A stretch of DNA of 64,000 nt from Agrobacterium tumefaciens (GCF_013318015.2 NZ_CP115841.1:496001-560000), one strand, 5' to 3'. Shown: positions 1 through 8,322, counted from the first letter of the stretch. The notes: generated from the letters alone by a model not told the origin. Numbers and translations are program-made.

Positions 1-1756
1 CCTTCACCAGCATACCGTGCCGTGCCGCAGCCGAAAGGCTGGAGGCGATGGCAGCCGGAACGGAAATGACGAGTGCGCAGGGGCAACCGATCAGCAGCAG
101 GGCGAGACCGCGATAAATCCAGGTGTCCCAATCGCCAACGCCCACAAGCGGCGGCACGACGATGGTAAGTGCGGAAATCGCGACGATCAGCGGCATGTAA
201 TAACGCGAGAAGTTCTGGATAAAGCGCTCGGTCGGGGCGCGGGCGTCCTGTGCTTCTTCAACGAGCGTGATGATGCGGGCAATGGTGTTGTCTTCCGGCG
301 CCCGGTCGACCCGAATGCGCAGCGAACCGTCATGGTTGATCGAACCCGCAAAGACGCGTGCGCCTTTTTCCTTGGCGACCGGAATGCTCTCGCCGGTCAT
401 CGGCGATTCGTCGACGCTGGATTCGCCTTCCATCACCACGCCATCGGCTGCAATGCGGTCGCCCGGACGCGCCACGACCACCTGTCCGATGCGAACCTTA
501 TCGGCGGCCACCTGCCGAAGCGTACCGTTTTCTTCCACCAGTGCCGTTTTTGGCAGCAGGGAACCGAGAGCTTTGATGCCCGAGCGGGCACGTGCGGCGG
601 CAAAGCCTTCCAGCAACTCGCCAACGGAGAACAGCAGAACGACGATCGCCGCTTCTTCCGCCTCGCCAATGATGATGGCGCCGATGGCGGCAATCGTCAT
701 CAGCATCTCGATGGTGAAGATCGCGCCAAAACGCGCGGCGTTGAAGGCGTTGCGCGCAATGGGAAACAGCGTGACCAGCGTTGCGACGATGAAGGCGTAA
801 CTGCCCCATGCCGGGAAGCCAAGCTCCGCCGCATAGGCAACGGCCACGAGAATGGTGCCGGTGAAGGTGTTGCGCGCCTTGGCCGTGCGCCACCACACGC
901 CTTTTTCATCCGCGCCATGGGCGTGGCCTATGTCGGCGCTCTGCGCGACGGTTTCAACGCTCCCGTGGCTATGCGCGTGCTTCGCATCGTCATGATGGTG
1001 GCCGCCGCAGCTTGAATGGTCGTGGTCGGCGTGGTCATGGCTCGAATGGTCGTGGCCTGAATGATCATGTTTGTGATCGTGATCATGGCCGTGATGACCG
1101 CCGCATGATCCATGGTCATGGTCGTCCGCATGATCGTGATTATGTTCTTCGACCTTGCCGAGTGCGGTTTTTTCCTGCGGCAGCAAGGCAGGCTTGAAGC
1201 CGAGCTTGCGCAGCGTGTCCTCGATCTTGTCGACCGGGGTTTTGTTGTTTGCCAGAGAAAGGTTCAGCCTTTCGCGCGCAACGGATACCTTGACGTCGGC
1301 AACACCGGGCAGACGCGAGAGCGCGGTTTCGATCTTGGCCGCGCAGCTGCCGCAATCCATGCCGCCGACAGAGAAGGTCAGGGCATTGTTCTGCTCGATG
1401 CTCGGTGCTGCTTCCGCATGGTGATGACCACCGCACGATGAATGGTCATGATCATGCCCATGATCGTGATGTTCCGCCGCAATCTTTTCGCGCGGAGCCT
1501 TGTCCTGCGGCAGCAAAGCGGGCTTGAAGCCAAGTTTGCGCAGCGTATCCTCGATTTTTGCGACCGACGTTTTGTCTTCCGCCAGCGAAAGGTTCAGCCT
1601 TTCGCGCGCAACGGAGACCTTGACGTCGGCAACGCCGGGCAGGCGGGAGAGCGCCGTTTCGATCTTCGCCGCACAGCTGCCGCAATCCATGCCGCCGACC
1701 GTGAAGGTCAGGTCTCCTGATTCCCCGTTCAAACTGCCGCGTGTCGAAATATTCAT
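1..1756 (-). CDS. zntA: Zn/Cd/Co-type heavy-metal P-type ATPase (P1B), 3' end outside window
   Basis: Inner-membrane ATPase expected to pump soft divalent metals out of the cytoplasm. Reading from ATG 1756 the frame stays open to the window edge (585 codons). Two heavy-metal-associated domains each carry GMDCGSCAAKIE (first motif Met23-Cys28, second 110 residues later). They are joined by His/Asp-rich linkers with repeated HDH and SSCGGHHH motifs. A transmembrane region, the actuator MTGES motif and the membrane metal-site motif C558-P-C560 follow. The DKTG phosphorylation and nucleotide-binding domains lie beyond base 1. A MerR-type operator sits 40 bases upstream. The family is certain. The exact metal is inferred from the CPC motif and CxxC/His-rich N-terminus, so Cd, Pb or Co export is also possible. 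Confidence 0.93.
   Translation of the reverse strand, partial: MNISTRGSLNGESGDLTFTVGGMDCGSCAAKIETALSRLPGVADVKVSVARERLNLSLAEDKTSVAKIEDTLRKLGFKPALLPQDKAPREKIAAEHHDHGHDHDHSSCGGHHHAEAAPSIEQNNALTFSVGGMDCGSCAAKIETALSRLPGVADVKVSVARERLNLSLANNKTPVDKIEDTLRKLGFKPALLPQEKTALGKVEEHNHDHADDHDHGSCGGHHGHDHDHKHDHSGHDHSSHDHADHDHSSCGGHHHDDAKHAHSHGSVETVAQSADIGHAHGADEKGVWWRTAKARNTFTGTILVAVAYAAELGFPAWGSYAFIVATLVTLFPIARNAFNAARFGAIFTIEMLMTIAAIGAIIIGEAEEAAIVVLLFSVGELLEGFAAARARSGIKALGSLLPKTALVEENGTLRQVAADKVRIGQVVVARPGDRIAADGVVMEGESSVDESPMTGESIPVAKEKGARVFAGSINHDGSLRIRVDRAPEDNTIARIITLVEEAQDARAPTERFIQNFSRYYMPLIVAISALTIVVPPLVGVGDWDTWIYRGLALLLIGCPCALVISVPAAIASSLSAAARHGMLVK
1171..1710 (-). repeat. Intragenic tandem duplication of the HMA domain
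   Basis: About 205 bases ending near 1376 recur 330 bases away (about 1501-1706) with only a few differences. They encode two nearly identical metal-binding domains separated by a divergent His-rich linker. The 330-base offset equals 110 codons, so the frame is kept. The near-identity at DNA level suggests a recent duplication or gene conversion. Confidence 0.85.
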
Positions 1757-1789
1757 GGTTCTAGCTCCTGAATTCCACTCGACAGCCAA

Positions 1790-1818
1790 TCTGGCACCTC
1801 TAGCAACTAGAGGTTCAA
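1790..1818 (-). promoter_or_regulatory. MerR-type metal-responsive promoter of the P-type ATPase
   Basis: ACCTCTAG-CAA-CTAGAGGT at 1796-1814 is a perfect 8-3-8 inverted repeat. On the minus strand a -35-like TTGAAC (1818-1813) and a -10-like CAGATT are separated by 19 bases, with the repeat filling the spacer. This over-long spacer is the hallmark of MerR-family promoters such as those bound by ZntR and CadR. The regulator is probably the MerR protein at 37899-38312, whose own upstream region carries the same core. Confidence 0.75.
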
Positions 1819-1923
1819 GGGCAAAAATGCGCTTTTCCGATTTTTTTTGAAAGGCACACACCAGCCTCGCGCCAGCCGCGCAATGCATCATGCCTTCAAA
1901 CTTGGTTTCATGAAGCGGTTCAG

Positions 1924-2832
1924 ATGACAGCACTCCTATTGAAAAACTGCCGCCGGGCGGCCTCGCTGGCGGTTATTGCGCTGCTGCCTTTCCTGAGCGG
2001 CTGCCTTTTCGTGACGGATACGAGCCGGATGAACCCGGACGTCTTCGTTCAGGAAACGGCGCCGGTGTTCAATTTCAATTCCGTAAGCTCCAATCGCCAG
2101 CCGGAACTGCCACCACAGCCGGGTCAGCTTTCCACGCGCCCGCCGGATCTGTTCAGAACCCGCTTCCATCAGGAATACGGCCCGCCGGTGCGCGGGCAGG
2201 GCCTGAGCGCGCCGCAGGTGCAGGGATTGAATGTGCCGCAGGCGCAAGGTCAGGCGATGGCCTATGGGCTTCCGGTCTCCAATCCGCTGCACCGGGTCAT
2301 GTATGGCCCGATCCGCGATGACGACCGGTCCCTGCCGGCCATTCCCTATGGTCGCATCGATCCGCGTTATCTCCGCCAGGAGGTGAGCTACCAGACAGCG
2401 GAAGCGCCGGGTACAATCGTCGTGGATACGAAGCAGCATTTTCTCTATCTGGTGCAGCCGGGCGGCAAGGCTATCCGGTATGGCGTTGGCCTCGGGCGCG
2501 ACGGTTACGCCTGGTCGGGTCGCGGCAAGATCCAGTGGAAGGCGAAATGGCCGCGCTGGACGCCGCCCGACGAAATGGTCAGGCGCCAGCCGGAACTCAC
2601 CTCCATTTCCGCCGCCAATGGCGGCATGACGCCGGGTCTCAACAACCCCCTCGGCGCGCGTGCCCTTTACATTTTCAAGGACGGCAAGGACACGCTTTAC
2701 CGCGTGCACGGAACGCCCGACTGGCAGTCCGTCGGCAAGGCAACTTCGTCCGGCTGCGTGCGCATGCTCAATCAGGATGTGATCGACCTCTACGAGCGCG
2801 TACCGAAGGGCGCACAGATTGTGGTTATCTGA
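1924..2832 (+). CDS. L,D-transpeptidase lipoprotein (YkuD/ErfK family)
   Basis: Predicted cell-envelope enzyme that forms 3-3 peptidoglycan crosslinks or attaches proteins to peptidoglycan. The 302-residue product starts with a lipoprotein signal ending in the lipobox LSGC, followed by a Pro/Gln-rich linker (about residues 35-135). The YkuD domain occupies the C-terminal half. Its catalytic signature is RVHGTP...SSGCVRM, with His262 and nucleophile Cys278. The next gene downstream encodes a closely related paralogue, so this is a tandem duplication. Agrobacterium and its relatives carry many L,D-transpeptidases linked to polar growth; the specific role here is inferred. Confidence 0.9.
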   Translation: MTALLLKNCRRAASLAVIALLPFLSGCLFVTDTSRMNPDVFVQETAPVFNFNSVSSNRQPELPPQPGQLSTRPPDLFRTRFHQEYGPPVRGQGLSAPQVQGLNVPQAQGQAMAYGLPVSNPLHRVMYGPIRDDDRSLPAIPYGRIDPRYLRQEVSYQTAEAPGTIVVDTKQHFLYLVQPGGKAIRYGVGLGRDGYAWSGRGKIQWKAKWPRWTPPDEMVRRQPELTSISAANGGMTPGLNNPLGARALYIFKDGKDTLYRVHGTPDWQSVGKATSSGCVRMLNQDVIDLYERVPKGAQIVVI

Positions 2833-2991
2833 CCACTTTCTAAAAGAAAGCGCTGCATCGTGGGGTTCCCCCAGCGCCTTCTGGCTGGCTTTTAGCGGTC
2901 GGTTAACTATTTTCGCAATACGCCTGTGTACGTGGAACAAACGATGTACAACGGCGATATAGCCGTTCGAAATGTGGGACAATCCGGCCTT

Positions 2992-3717
2992 ATGACAAGC
3001 ACCGACACAGATCTTTCCAGACGCACTTTCCTTTCCCTTCTGGGTATTTCCTCCGCTTCGTTGCTGGCGGGCTGCGCTTCTTCCGGCACGGGTGAAGCCA
3101 TTCGCCAGCAGGCGAGCAGCATCGGCAGCGATTTCCGCCAGATGTTCTCGTCGGGCGTTAGCGATGCGGAACTGGCCGTCATGTACGGTTCGGTCGAGGA
3201 TGGCGGTTACGTCATTCCCGCGGTTCCCTATCAGAAGATCGACCGGCGTTATTATCGTCAGCGCGTAGTCGATCCGACCGGCGAACGCCCCGGCACCGTC
3301 GTCGTGGATACGCGCTCGCGTTTCCTCTATGTCGTGGAGCAGGGCGGCAGCGCCATGCGTTACGGCGTCGGCATCGGCCGCGATGGTTTCGCCTGGTCCG
3401 GCGAAGGCGTCATCCAGTGGCGCCAGAAATGGCCGAAATGGACCCCGCCGGACGAAATGGTCGCCCGCCAGCCGGAACTGGTCAAATATTCTTCCAAGAA
3501 CGGCGGCATGCCACCGGGCCTGAAAAACCCGCTCGGTGCCCGCGCGCTCTATATCTTCCAGAACGGCAAGGACACGCTTTACCGCCTGCATGGATCGCCG
3601 GAATGGAACTCCATCGGCAAGGCCGTCTCTTCCGGCTGCGTACGCCTGATGAACCAGGACGTCATCGACCTCTATGACCGCGTGCCGCAGAAGGCGCGTG
3701 TGGTTGTTTGGCAGTAG
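2992..3717 (+). CDS. L,D-transpeptidase (YkuD/ErfK family) with Tat-type lipoprotein signal
   Basis: Second, shorter paralogue of the upstream transpeptidase (241 residues from ATG 2992). I chose this start because it places the twin-arginine motif SRRTFLSLLG and the lipobox LAGC at a normal distance from the N-terminus; the frame is open further upstream to 2926. The YkuD domain carries RLHGSP (His200) and SSGCVRLM (Cys216). From the segment with VVDTRSRFLY onwards it is highly similar to its neighbour, and it lacks the long Pro/Gln linker. The combination of Tat motif and lipobox suggests export in folded form and lipid anchoring. A strong hairpin follows the gene. Confidence 0.9.
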   Translation: MTSTDTDLSRRTFLSLLGISSASLLAGCASSGTGEAIRQQASSIGSDFRQMFSSGVSDAELAVMYGSVEDGGYVIPAVPYQKIDRRYYRQRVVDPTGERPGTVVVDTRSRFLYVVEQGGSAMRYGVGIGRDGFAWSGEGVIQWRQKWPKWTPPDEMVARQPELVKYSSKNGGMPPGLKNPLGARALYIFQNGKDTLYRLHGSPEWNSIGKAVSSGCVRLMNQDVIDLYDRVPQKARVVVWQ

Positions 3718-3761
3718 GTCTGACTGGAAGCTCTGATAGGCATCCGCTAAATGAACTGGCG

Positions 3762-3800
3762 AATAATGGCTGCAACATGAAGCATGTTGTGGCCATTATT
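3762..3800 (+). terminator. Long hairpin after the L,D-transpeptidase pair
   Basis: AATAATGGC pairs with GCCATTATT and the inner CAACATG pairs with CATGTTG around a 3-base loop, followed by TATTTCTAAT. It lies 45 bases after the stop codon. The hairpin is clear; function as a terminator is inferred because the T tract is imperfect. Confidence 0.6.
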
Positions 3801-3983
3801 TATTTCTAATATATCGATATTATTCTTAATGTTAATAATCAATTCTGTAGTGTATTTAGAAATTTCGTGACTTTTATTGATTTTATACTATAGTTGGCTT
3901 GGGTATTCATAAGTATTTTCGAAATGAATTTCCTGCATTGCAATCATTCTAATATCTCTGTCGTTAATCGAGGAGTGAATGGC

Positions 3984-5012
3984 ATGACTCTTTATCTCTC
4001 AAATAGTTGGCAGGTCGGTACTAGCTACGGCGAGTTTTTTTACGGTGATCGCTATGGTGTTGTGAGGGACGATGTGTTCCAGCTTGGCGGCAGCGCATAT
4101 GGTGGCCTAGGAGGCGTGCGCAATGGATGGGAGCGCTTTGATGGCGGTCAGGGTGAGGACAAGATTTATGTCGCGCCAACCTATCGTTACGTATGGACTG
4201 CCGTAATGATTAGCGATAACGGCCTGAAAAGCGTTGAAAAGATAGATTTCAACCAGTTCAGCCAGTGGCCTGTAAAACCGGTTTACTTTGCTGGAACGGT
4301 AGATTTTTCGAGCGTGACATCCATGTCGTCTGGCGTGACGATCTACGGTCGTGAGAGCAACAATACCTTCATAGGTGGCCAACTGGGAGAAACTGTCGAA
4401 GGAGACGGCGGCAACGACACGCTTTATGGCAATGGGGGAAATGACAGGTTGTTTGGTGACTCCACCAGCGCCAATCCTTGGGCCGCACAGCTGTACGCGG
4501 CAGGTGACGATAAGTTGTATGGCGGCGATGGAAATGATTACCTCAACGGCTAGGGCGGCAACGACCTTCTGTATGGCGATGCAGAAAACGACGAGCTACT
4601 TGGCGAAGCCGGCAACGATCAACTGTATGGCGGATCGGGGAGCGACCGGCTTCTCGGCGGAGATGGTGACGACCAATTACGGGGTGGCGCCGGAAACGAC
4701 AATCTGTACGGGAACGCCGGAAAAGATCTTCTAGACGGCGGTGAAGGCTTGGACTACCTGTGGGGAGGCATTGGACAAGATACGTTCCAATTCAGAACTC
4801 AGGGCGCAACCAGCCATATTGAAGATTTTGAAGTAGGCATCGATCGATTGCGCTTTGACAACATTATTGCGGACGAATTTGCTGATTTGACCATCGTTGA
4901 AAACGCCAATGGATATGCGACTATAAGCACGGGCGGAGTGTCAATTGTCTTGACCGGAGTTTCGATTGCGGCACTTGACAGTTCGATGTTTGAGTTTGGC
5001 CATTACGCCTGA
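3984..5012 (+). pseudogene. RTX (hemolysin-type calcium-binding repeat) protein interrupted by an amber codon
   Basis: Repeat protein of the secreted RTX type. From ATG 3984 (AGGAG 8 bases upstream) the frame runs 189 codons to TAG at 4551-4553. It then continues in the same frame for 152 codons to 5012 with no other lesion. Glycine/aspartate nonapeptides such as GGNDTLYGN, GGDGNDYLNG and AGNDNLYGN flank the stop, most of them after it. The stop falls in LNG-stop-GGNDLLYGD, where a Gln codon CAG would restore the repeat, so one C-to-T change explains it. The C-terminus resembles secretion-signal regions of type I substrates. No type I exporter is adjacent. The surroundings are AT-rich, suggesting acquisition. 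Confidence 0.8.
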
Positions 5013-5055
5013 TCAGAATGGGCTACGTCGCAGCAGGCGGCGGAGCCCTTCATCG

Positions 5056-5925
5056 CTAATAGTTGTCCAGATCGTATTTTGAGTATTTTTTTGTTATATT
5101 TCCAGCCGTGTCATAAATCTCCAGCTCACCATTCTCAGTATAGCTGAGCATTTTTTGTCCGCTTTCGTAATATAGGCTTCCGGGCGTGACGGAAATATAT
5201 CCGTTTTCATCATATTTCAGGCTAAGGGCTGAGCCGGAGAAAGTTTTCAGGGCCATCACGTCGAATTTGATGTACTCGCGCGCAACTTGAGAGAACCACC
5301 CGTTAGTCGATTTTCGAAATTCCGCTGCACTTACTTGCGTATTATAAATGCGGTCGCTGGTAAAATAATCTACCTGTTTTTTCACCAAAGCCTCATCTTC
5401 GCCATTGGCGATACGTTTCGCACCCCATGCTGCATATTGATCGTTATATTCCTCCCTCGGCGGTACGATGAGTTCTGGCTCGAAGTGCGGATTGGCTCTA
5501 GCGGCGTTCACAATGAGGCTTCTCACAATGACCTCTGCGTTTTCCGCCGTGTGCTCAATCGGATTGACGTAGTAGGACGACATCATATTCGTGGCCGCGG
5601 CATTCATGGCGCTCATCGTTGCTTGCGGAATGGCGGCGGAGACGGTTTCTTTTTTTGCGACGGTTTCCAGCTTTGCTTTGGTAGCCTGCGAAGCGAGCGT
5701 CGAAATCGTCTCAATGGCCTGTGCAGTTCTTTGCTGGCCTCCGGATACCATCGCGAGTATCGAGCTTGCGGCATCTTTGCTCGATATTTTTGTCACTGAA
5801 AAAGTTTGATTGAGAATGGTCAGCGCCATTGAATTTGCAGAGATAAAAGCCATCGCCATGCCTTTTGAAATCTGCCGCAAAATGCCTTCATCGGCTTCTG
5901 GGGCTGGAACGCAGCCATAAGTCAT
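5056..5925 (-). CDS. Unrecognised 289-residue protein in AT-richer patch
   Basis: I do not recognise this protein. It is convergent with the RTX gene. The N-terminal 130 residues are Ala/Ser/Thr/Met-rich and probably helical (SKDAASSILAMVSGG, then TMSAMNAAATNMMSSYY). The middle has an acidic/basic stretch with VPPREEYNDQYAAWGAKR. The C-terminal 60 residues are Tyr/Gly/Asp-rich with YDENGYISVTPGSLYY and LEIYDTAGNITKKYSKYD, suggestive of beta structure. There is no clear signal peptide. ATG 5925 lacks a good ribosome site; a Met at 5859 preceded by AAAAGG is an alternative start. Base composition is lower in GC than the flanking genes. It could be a secreted or effector-like accessory protein, but nothing fixes a function. 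Confidence 0.6.
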   Translation of the reverse strand: MTYGCVPAPEADEGILRQISKGMAMAFISANSMALTILNQTFSVTKISSKDAASSILAMVSGGQQRTAQAIETISTLASQATKAKLETVAKKETVSAAIPQATMSAMNAAATNMMSSYYVNPIEHTAENAEVIVRSLIVNAARANPHFEPELIVPPREEYNDQYAAWGAKRIANGEDEALVKKQVDYFTSDRIYNTQVSAAEFRKSTNGWFSQVAREYIKFDVMALKTFSGSALSLKYDENGYISVTPGSLYYESGQKMLSYTENGELEIYDTAGNITKKYSKYDLDNY

Positions 5926-6003
5926 TTTAGCTGCATAAAATATAAATGCAACTTTATCGGGAAGTGGTTAACAGATGCTTTATGACCCCTGGTTTTTCAG
6001 GGG

Positions 6004-6462
6004 TTAGCTCCTCGCAAGCCCATCTTTAAGCGCATTCACCTGGTCCCGCAGCTGCACCAGTTCCTCCAGCCCGCAGCCCGTGGCGTCGCCGATTGCCGCC
6101 ATGATCTTCACGCCCTCCTTTTTGAGATCGGCGCCCTTGGGCGTTACGGCCACCAGCACCTGCCGCTCGTCAACAGTTCCGCGTTTGCGGGTGATCAGCC
6201 CGGCATGTTCCAGCCTTTTCAGCAACGGCGAAAGCGTGCCCGAATCGAGGCCCAGCATTTCACCGAGTGCCTTCACGGTGGAGGTTTCCTTTTCCCACAG
6301 GGCCATCATGACCAGATATTGCGGATAGGTCAGGCCGATCGGGTCCAGCAGCGGCTTATAGGCGCGGGTGAAAGCGTGCGCCGCGCCGTAAAGGGCAAAG
6401 CATATCTGCTGGTCCAGCCTCAACAGGCTTTCCAAATTGGTGTCGTCGCTCTCTGCGCCCAT
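6004..6462 (-). CDS. ohrR: Organic hydroperoxide-sensing repressor OhrR (MarR family)
   Basis: Winged-helix repressor that senses organic hydroperoxides through cysteine oxidation and controls ohr. The 152-residue product has the family signature LDQQICFALYGAAHAFTRAYKPLL with reactive Cys21. A second cysteine, Cys130, marks it as the two-cysteine type. The winged helix runs through LGLDSGTLSPLLKRLE and RKRGTVDERQV. ATG 6462 is chosen because TGGAG lies just upstream and it gives the normal family length; the frame is open further upstream. It is divergent from ohr across a 193-base control region. Confidence 0.93.
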   Translation of the reverse strand: MGAESDDTNLESLLRLDQQICFALYGAAHAFTRAYKPLLDPIGLTYPQYLVMMALWEKETSTVKALGEMLGLDSGTLSPLLKRLEHAGLITRKRGTVDERQVLVAVTPKGADLKKEGVKIMAAIGDATGCGLEELVQLRDQVNALKDGLARS

Positions 6463-6569
6463 TGTTCTGCTCCAAAAATCAACCGGGAAGGGAACAATCA
6501 GCCCTGCCTTTCGGTTCCTGCCACATGGATGCGCGGCGAAATTTCGTGAAATTATCGCAAAAAACAATT

Positions 6570-6620
6570 TTTTATTCAATGTGCAAAATTATATTGCGCA
6601 CAATTGAATTGCGCATTATA
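6570..6620. promoter_or_regulatory. ohrR-ohr intergenic operator/promoter candidate
   Basis: The divergent spacer contains an AT-rich cluster of related elements: two ATTGCGCA copies at 6593-6600 and 6608-6615 flanking the palindrome CAATTG (6601-6606), plus TGTGCAAAATTAT just before. OhrR proteins repress both their own gene and ohr from such a shared region. The exact operator bases are inferred. Confidence 0.55.
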
Positions 6621-6655
6621 AGAAACCCAACACCAACCCAACGGGAGTAAATGCC

Positions 6656-7078
6656 ATGCCTATTCTCTACACGACCAAAGCATCCGCCACCGGTGGCCGC
6701 GCCGGCAACGCCAAGTCGGAAGACGGCGTGCTCGACGTAACGCTGACCGTTCCGAAGGAACTCGGCGGCGATGGCGCCCGCGGCACCAATCCGGAGCAGC
6801 TTTTCGCAGCCGGTTATTCCGCCTGCTTCCTCGGCGCCTTGAAGGCTGTCGCCGGCAAGCAGAAGGTAAAGATTCCTGAAGACACGACTGTGACGGCAAC
6901 CGTTGGCATCGGTCCGCGCGAAGACGGCACCGGCTTCGGCATCGAAGTGTCGCTGAAGGTCAACATTCCCGGTCTTGAGCGCGAAAAGGCAGAAGAACTG
7001 GTAGCCGCCGCCCACATCGTGTGCCCTTACAGCCACGCCATGCGCACCTCTACGGAAGTGCCGGTCTCTGTGGCCTGA
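6656..7078 (+). CDS. ohr: Organic hydroperoxide resistance protein Ohr (OsmC family)
   Basis: Thiol peroxidase that reduces organic and fatty-acid hydroperoxides in the cytoplasm. The 140-residue length is normal. The catalytic pair is visible: Cys57 in GYSACFLGALK and Cys123 in IVCPYSHA. The N-terminal TTKASATGGRAG segment is typical of Ohr rather than OsmC. GGGAG lies ahead of ATG 6656. It is divergently paired with ohrR, the usual arrangement, and should be induced by organic peroxides through release of OhrR. Confidence 0.96.
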   Translation: MPILYTTKASATGGRAGNAKSEDGVLDVTLTVPKELGGDGARGTNPEQLFAAGYSACFLGALKAVAGKQKVKIPEDTTVTATVGIGPREDGTGFGIEVSLKVNIPGLEREKAEELVAAAHIVCPYSHAMRTSTEVPVSVA

Positions 7079-7097
7079 TCCAGCAAATTCCAGCAGC

Positions 7098-7127
7098 AAG
7101 GCCGGGTTAATCCCCGGCCTTCTTGTT
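7098..7127 (+). terminator. Rho-independent terminator after ohr
   Basis: AGGCCGGG and CCCCGGCCT form a GC-rich stem around TTAAT, followed by TCTTGTTT, 20 bases after the ohr stop. Confidence 0.75.
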
Positions 7128-7174
7128 TATGGAAAGAAAAGTGCTATATTCTTTCTAGGGAAAGGATATATGCC

Positions 7175-7558
7175 ATGAATATTCACGCCAAGACCGCCAT
7201 GGATCCTGCTTCGCAGGGCAGGGTCGTCACCAAGGCCGTTATGACCGCTGCCGAGCGGCTGGGCCTTAACGCGGCCCGCACCGCGGATATTCTCGGTGTT
7301 TCCGCCCCGACGGTGTCGCGCATGAAGCGGCTCGATTTCCTGCTGGAGCCGGGCGCCAAGTCTTTCGAGCTTGCGGTGCTGCTGATCCGGGTTTTCCGTT
7401 CGCTGGATGCAATCGCCGGCGGCGACGAGGCGGTAGCCAAAAACTGGCTGCGCAATCACAATACGGCGCTCAACGCCGTGCCTGCCGAGAGGCTCACCAC
7501 CATTACCGGATTGATCGATGTCCTCTCCTATCTGGACGCCCGACGCGCTCCTGTCTGA
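7175..7558 (+). CDS. Xre/MbcA/ParS-type antitoxin (DUF2384)
   Basis: Likely antitoxin of the RES toxin that follows. The 127-residue product has an N-terminal helix-turn-helix-like part (AAERLGLNAARTADILGVSAPTVSRMKR). The C-terminal domain of DUF2384 type contains SFELAVLLIRVFRSLDAIAGGDEAVAKNWLRNHN, which in this family embraces the toxin active site. The toxin frame starts inside the last 41 bases of this gene, so translation is coupled. Antitoxin-toxin complexes of this type normally repress their own promoter; the AT-rich stretch with TATATTC just upstream (7144-7151) is a candidate promoter element. Confidence 0.88.
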   Translation: MNIHAKTAMDPASQGRVVTKAVMTAAERLGLNAARTADILGVSAPTVSRMKRLDFLLEPGAKSFELAVLLIRVFRSLDAIAGGDEAVAKNWLRNHNTALNAVPAERLTTITGLIDVLSYLDARRAPV

Positions 7559-8279
7559 AAAGCGCGCCGCATCGGGAAAATACTGGCGGCTGGTGGAAGC
7601 GCAGCATCAGGTTTCCACCATGAAGCTGGTTGATACGGTGGAGGAGCAATCGCTGCTGGAAGATATTCTGGAGGCGAGCAAGCGGCCATTTCCGCCGGAA
7701 TGCGCCGGGCTCGATTATCTTCTTGCCACGCCCTTCCGGTATGGTGCGGCCTATCCCCATGGCTCGCGTTTCCGCCGGGCTGGCTTTACCGAAGGCGTTT
7801 ATTACGCCGCAGCCAAGGTGGAAACCGCGCTTGCCGAAATGGCCTTCTACCGGCTGCTGTTTTATGCGGAATCTCCCGGCACACCGCTGCCTGCCAATCC
7901 CGCCGACTATTCCGCCTTTGCCGCCCGTATCGCCACCGATGCGGCGCTGGACCTGACGCAACCGGAATTGAACCGGGACGAGGCGCTGTGGACCGACCTG
8001 CAGAATTACGAGCCATGCCAGGCGCTGGCCGAGCAGGCGCGTCTGGCGAAGATCGAGGCGATCCTCTACCGCTCGGTGCGCGATCCCGCAGGTGGCCTCA
8101 ATATCGCGGTCCTGTCGCCGACAGCCTTTGCCGAAAAAATGCCGGTGGAACGGATGAGCTGGCGCATCCGCCTGTCGAAGACCGGGGTGCAGGCACTGTG
8201 CGAATTTCCGATGCGCAGAACAGGGTTTGCGGTCGCGGATTTTTCCGGTGATCCACGCCTCGCCAGCCTGTTGGGCTGA
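7518..8279 (+). CDS. RES-domain toxin
   Basis: NAD-targeting toxin family: MbcT degrades NAD by phosphorolysis and ParT ADP-ribosylates a target. The 253-residue product carries the RES signatures in order: PFRYGAAYPHGSRFRRAGFTEGVYYAA, then AKVETALAEMAFYR, then a late serine in LYRSVRDPAGGLNIAVLSP. These correspond to the conserved Arg, Glu and Ser that name the domain. It begins within the antitoxin gene in another frame (41-base overlap). The ORF looks intact. Whether it phosphorolyses NAD or modifies a protein cannot be read from sequence. Confidence 0.9.
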   Translation: MSSPIWTPDALLSEKRAASGKYWRLVEAQHQVSTMKLVDTVEEQSLLEDILEASKRPFPPECAGLDYLLATPFRYGAAYPHGSRFRRAGFTEGVYYAAAKVETALAEMAFYRLLFYAESPGTPLPANPADYSAFAARIATDAALDLTQPELNRDEALWTDLQNYEPCQALAEQARLAKIEAILYRSVRDPAGGLNIAVLSPTAFAEKMPVERMSWRIRLSKTGVQALCEFPMRRTGFAVADFSGDPRLASLLG

Positions 8280-8322
8280 CGGGCGTTTCGCTTGTTTTTA
8301 CTCTCAGCCCGTTTGACGGGCC

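Noticed and set aside
1018..1140. Repetitive GGTCATGG/GATCATG pattern that looks like a short tandem array
   Set aside because: It encodes the His/Asp linker of the P-type ATPase on the minus strand; no spacers or CRISPR repeat structure.
1936..3591. 551-codon open frame on the minus strand across the transpeptidase genes
   Set aside because: It is antisense to two clear YkuD enzymes with lipoprotein signals; the translation shows no family features and arises from GC-rich codon bias.
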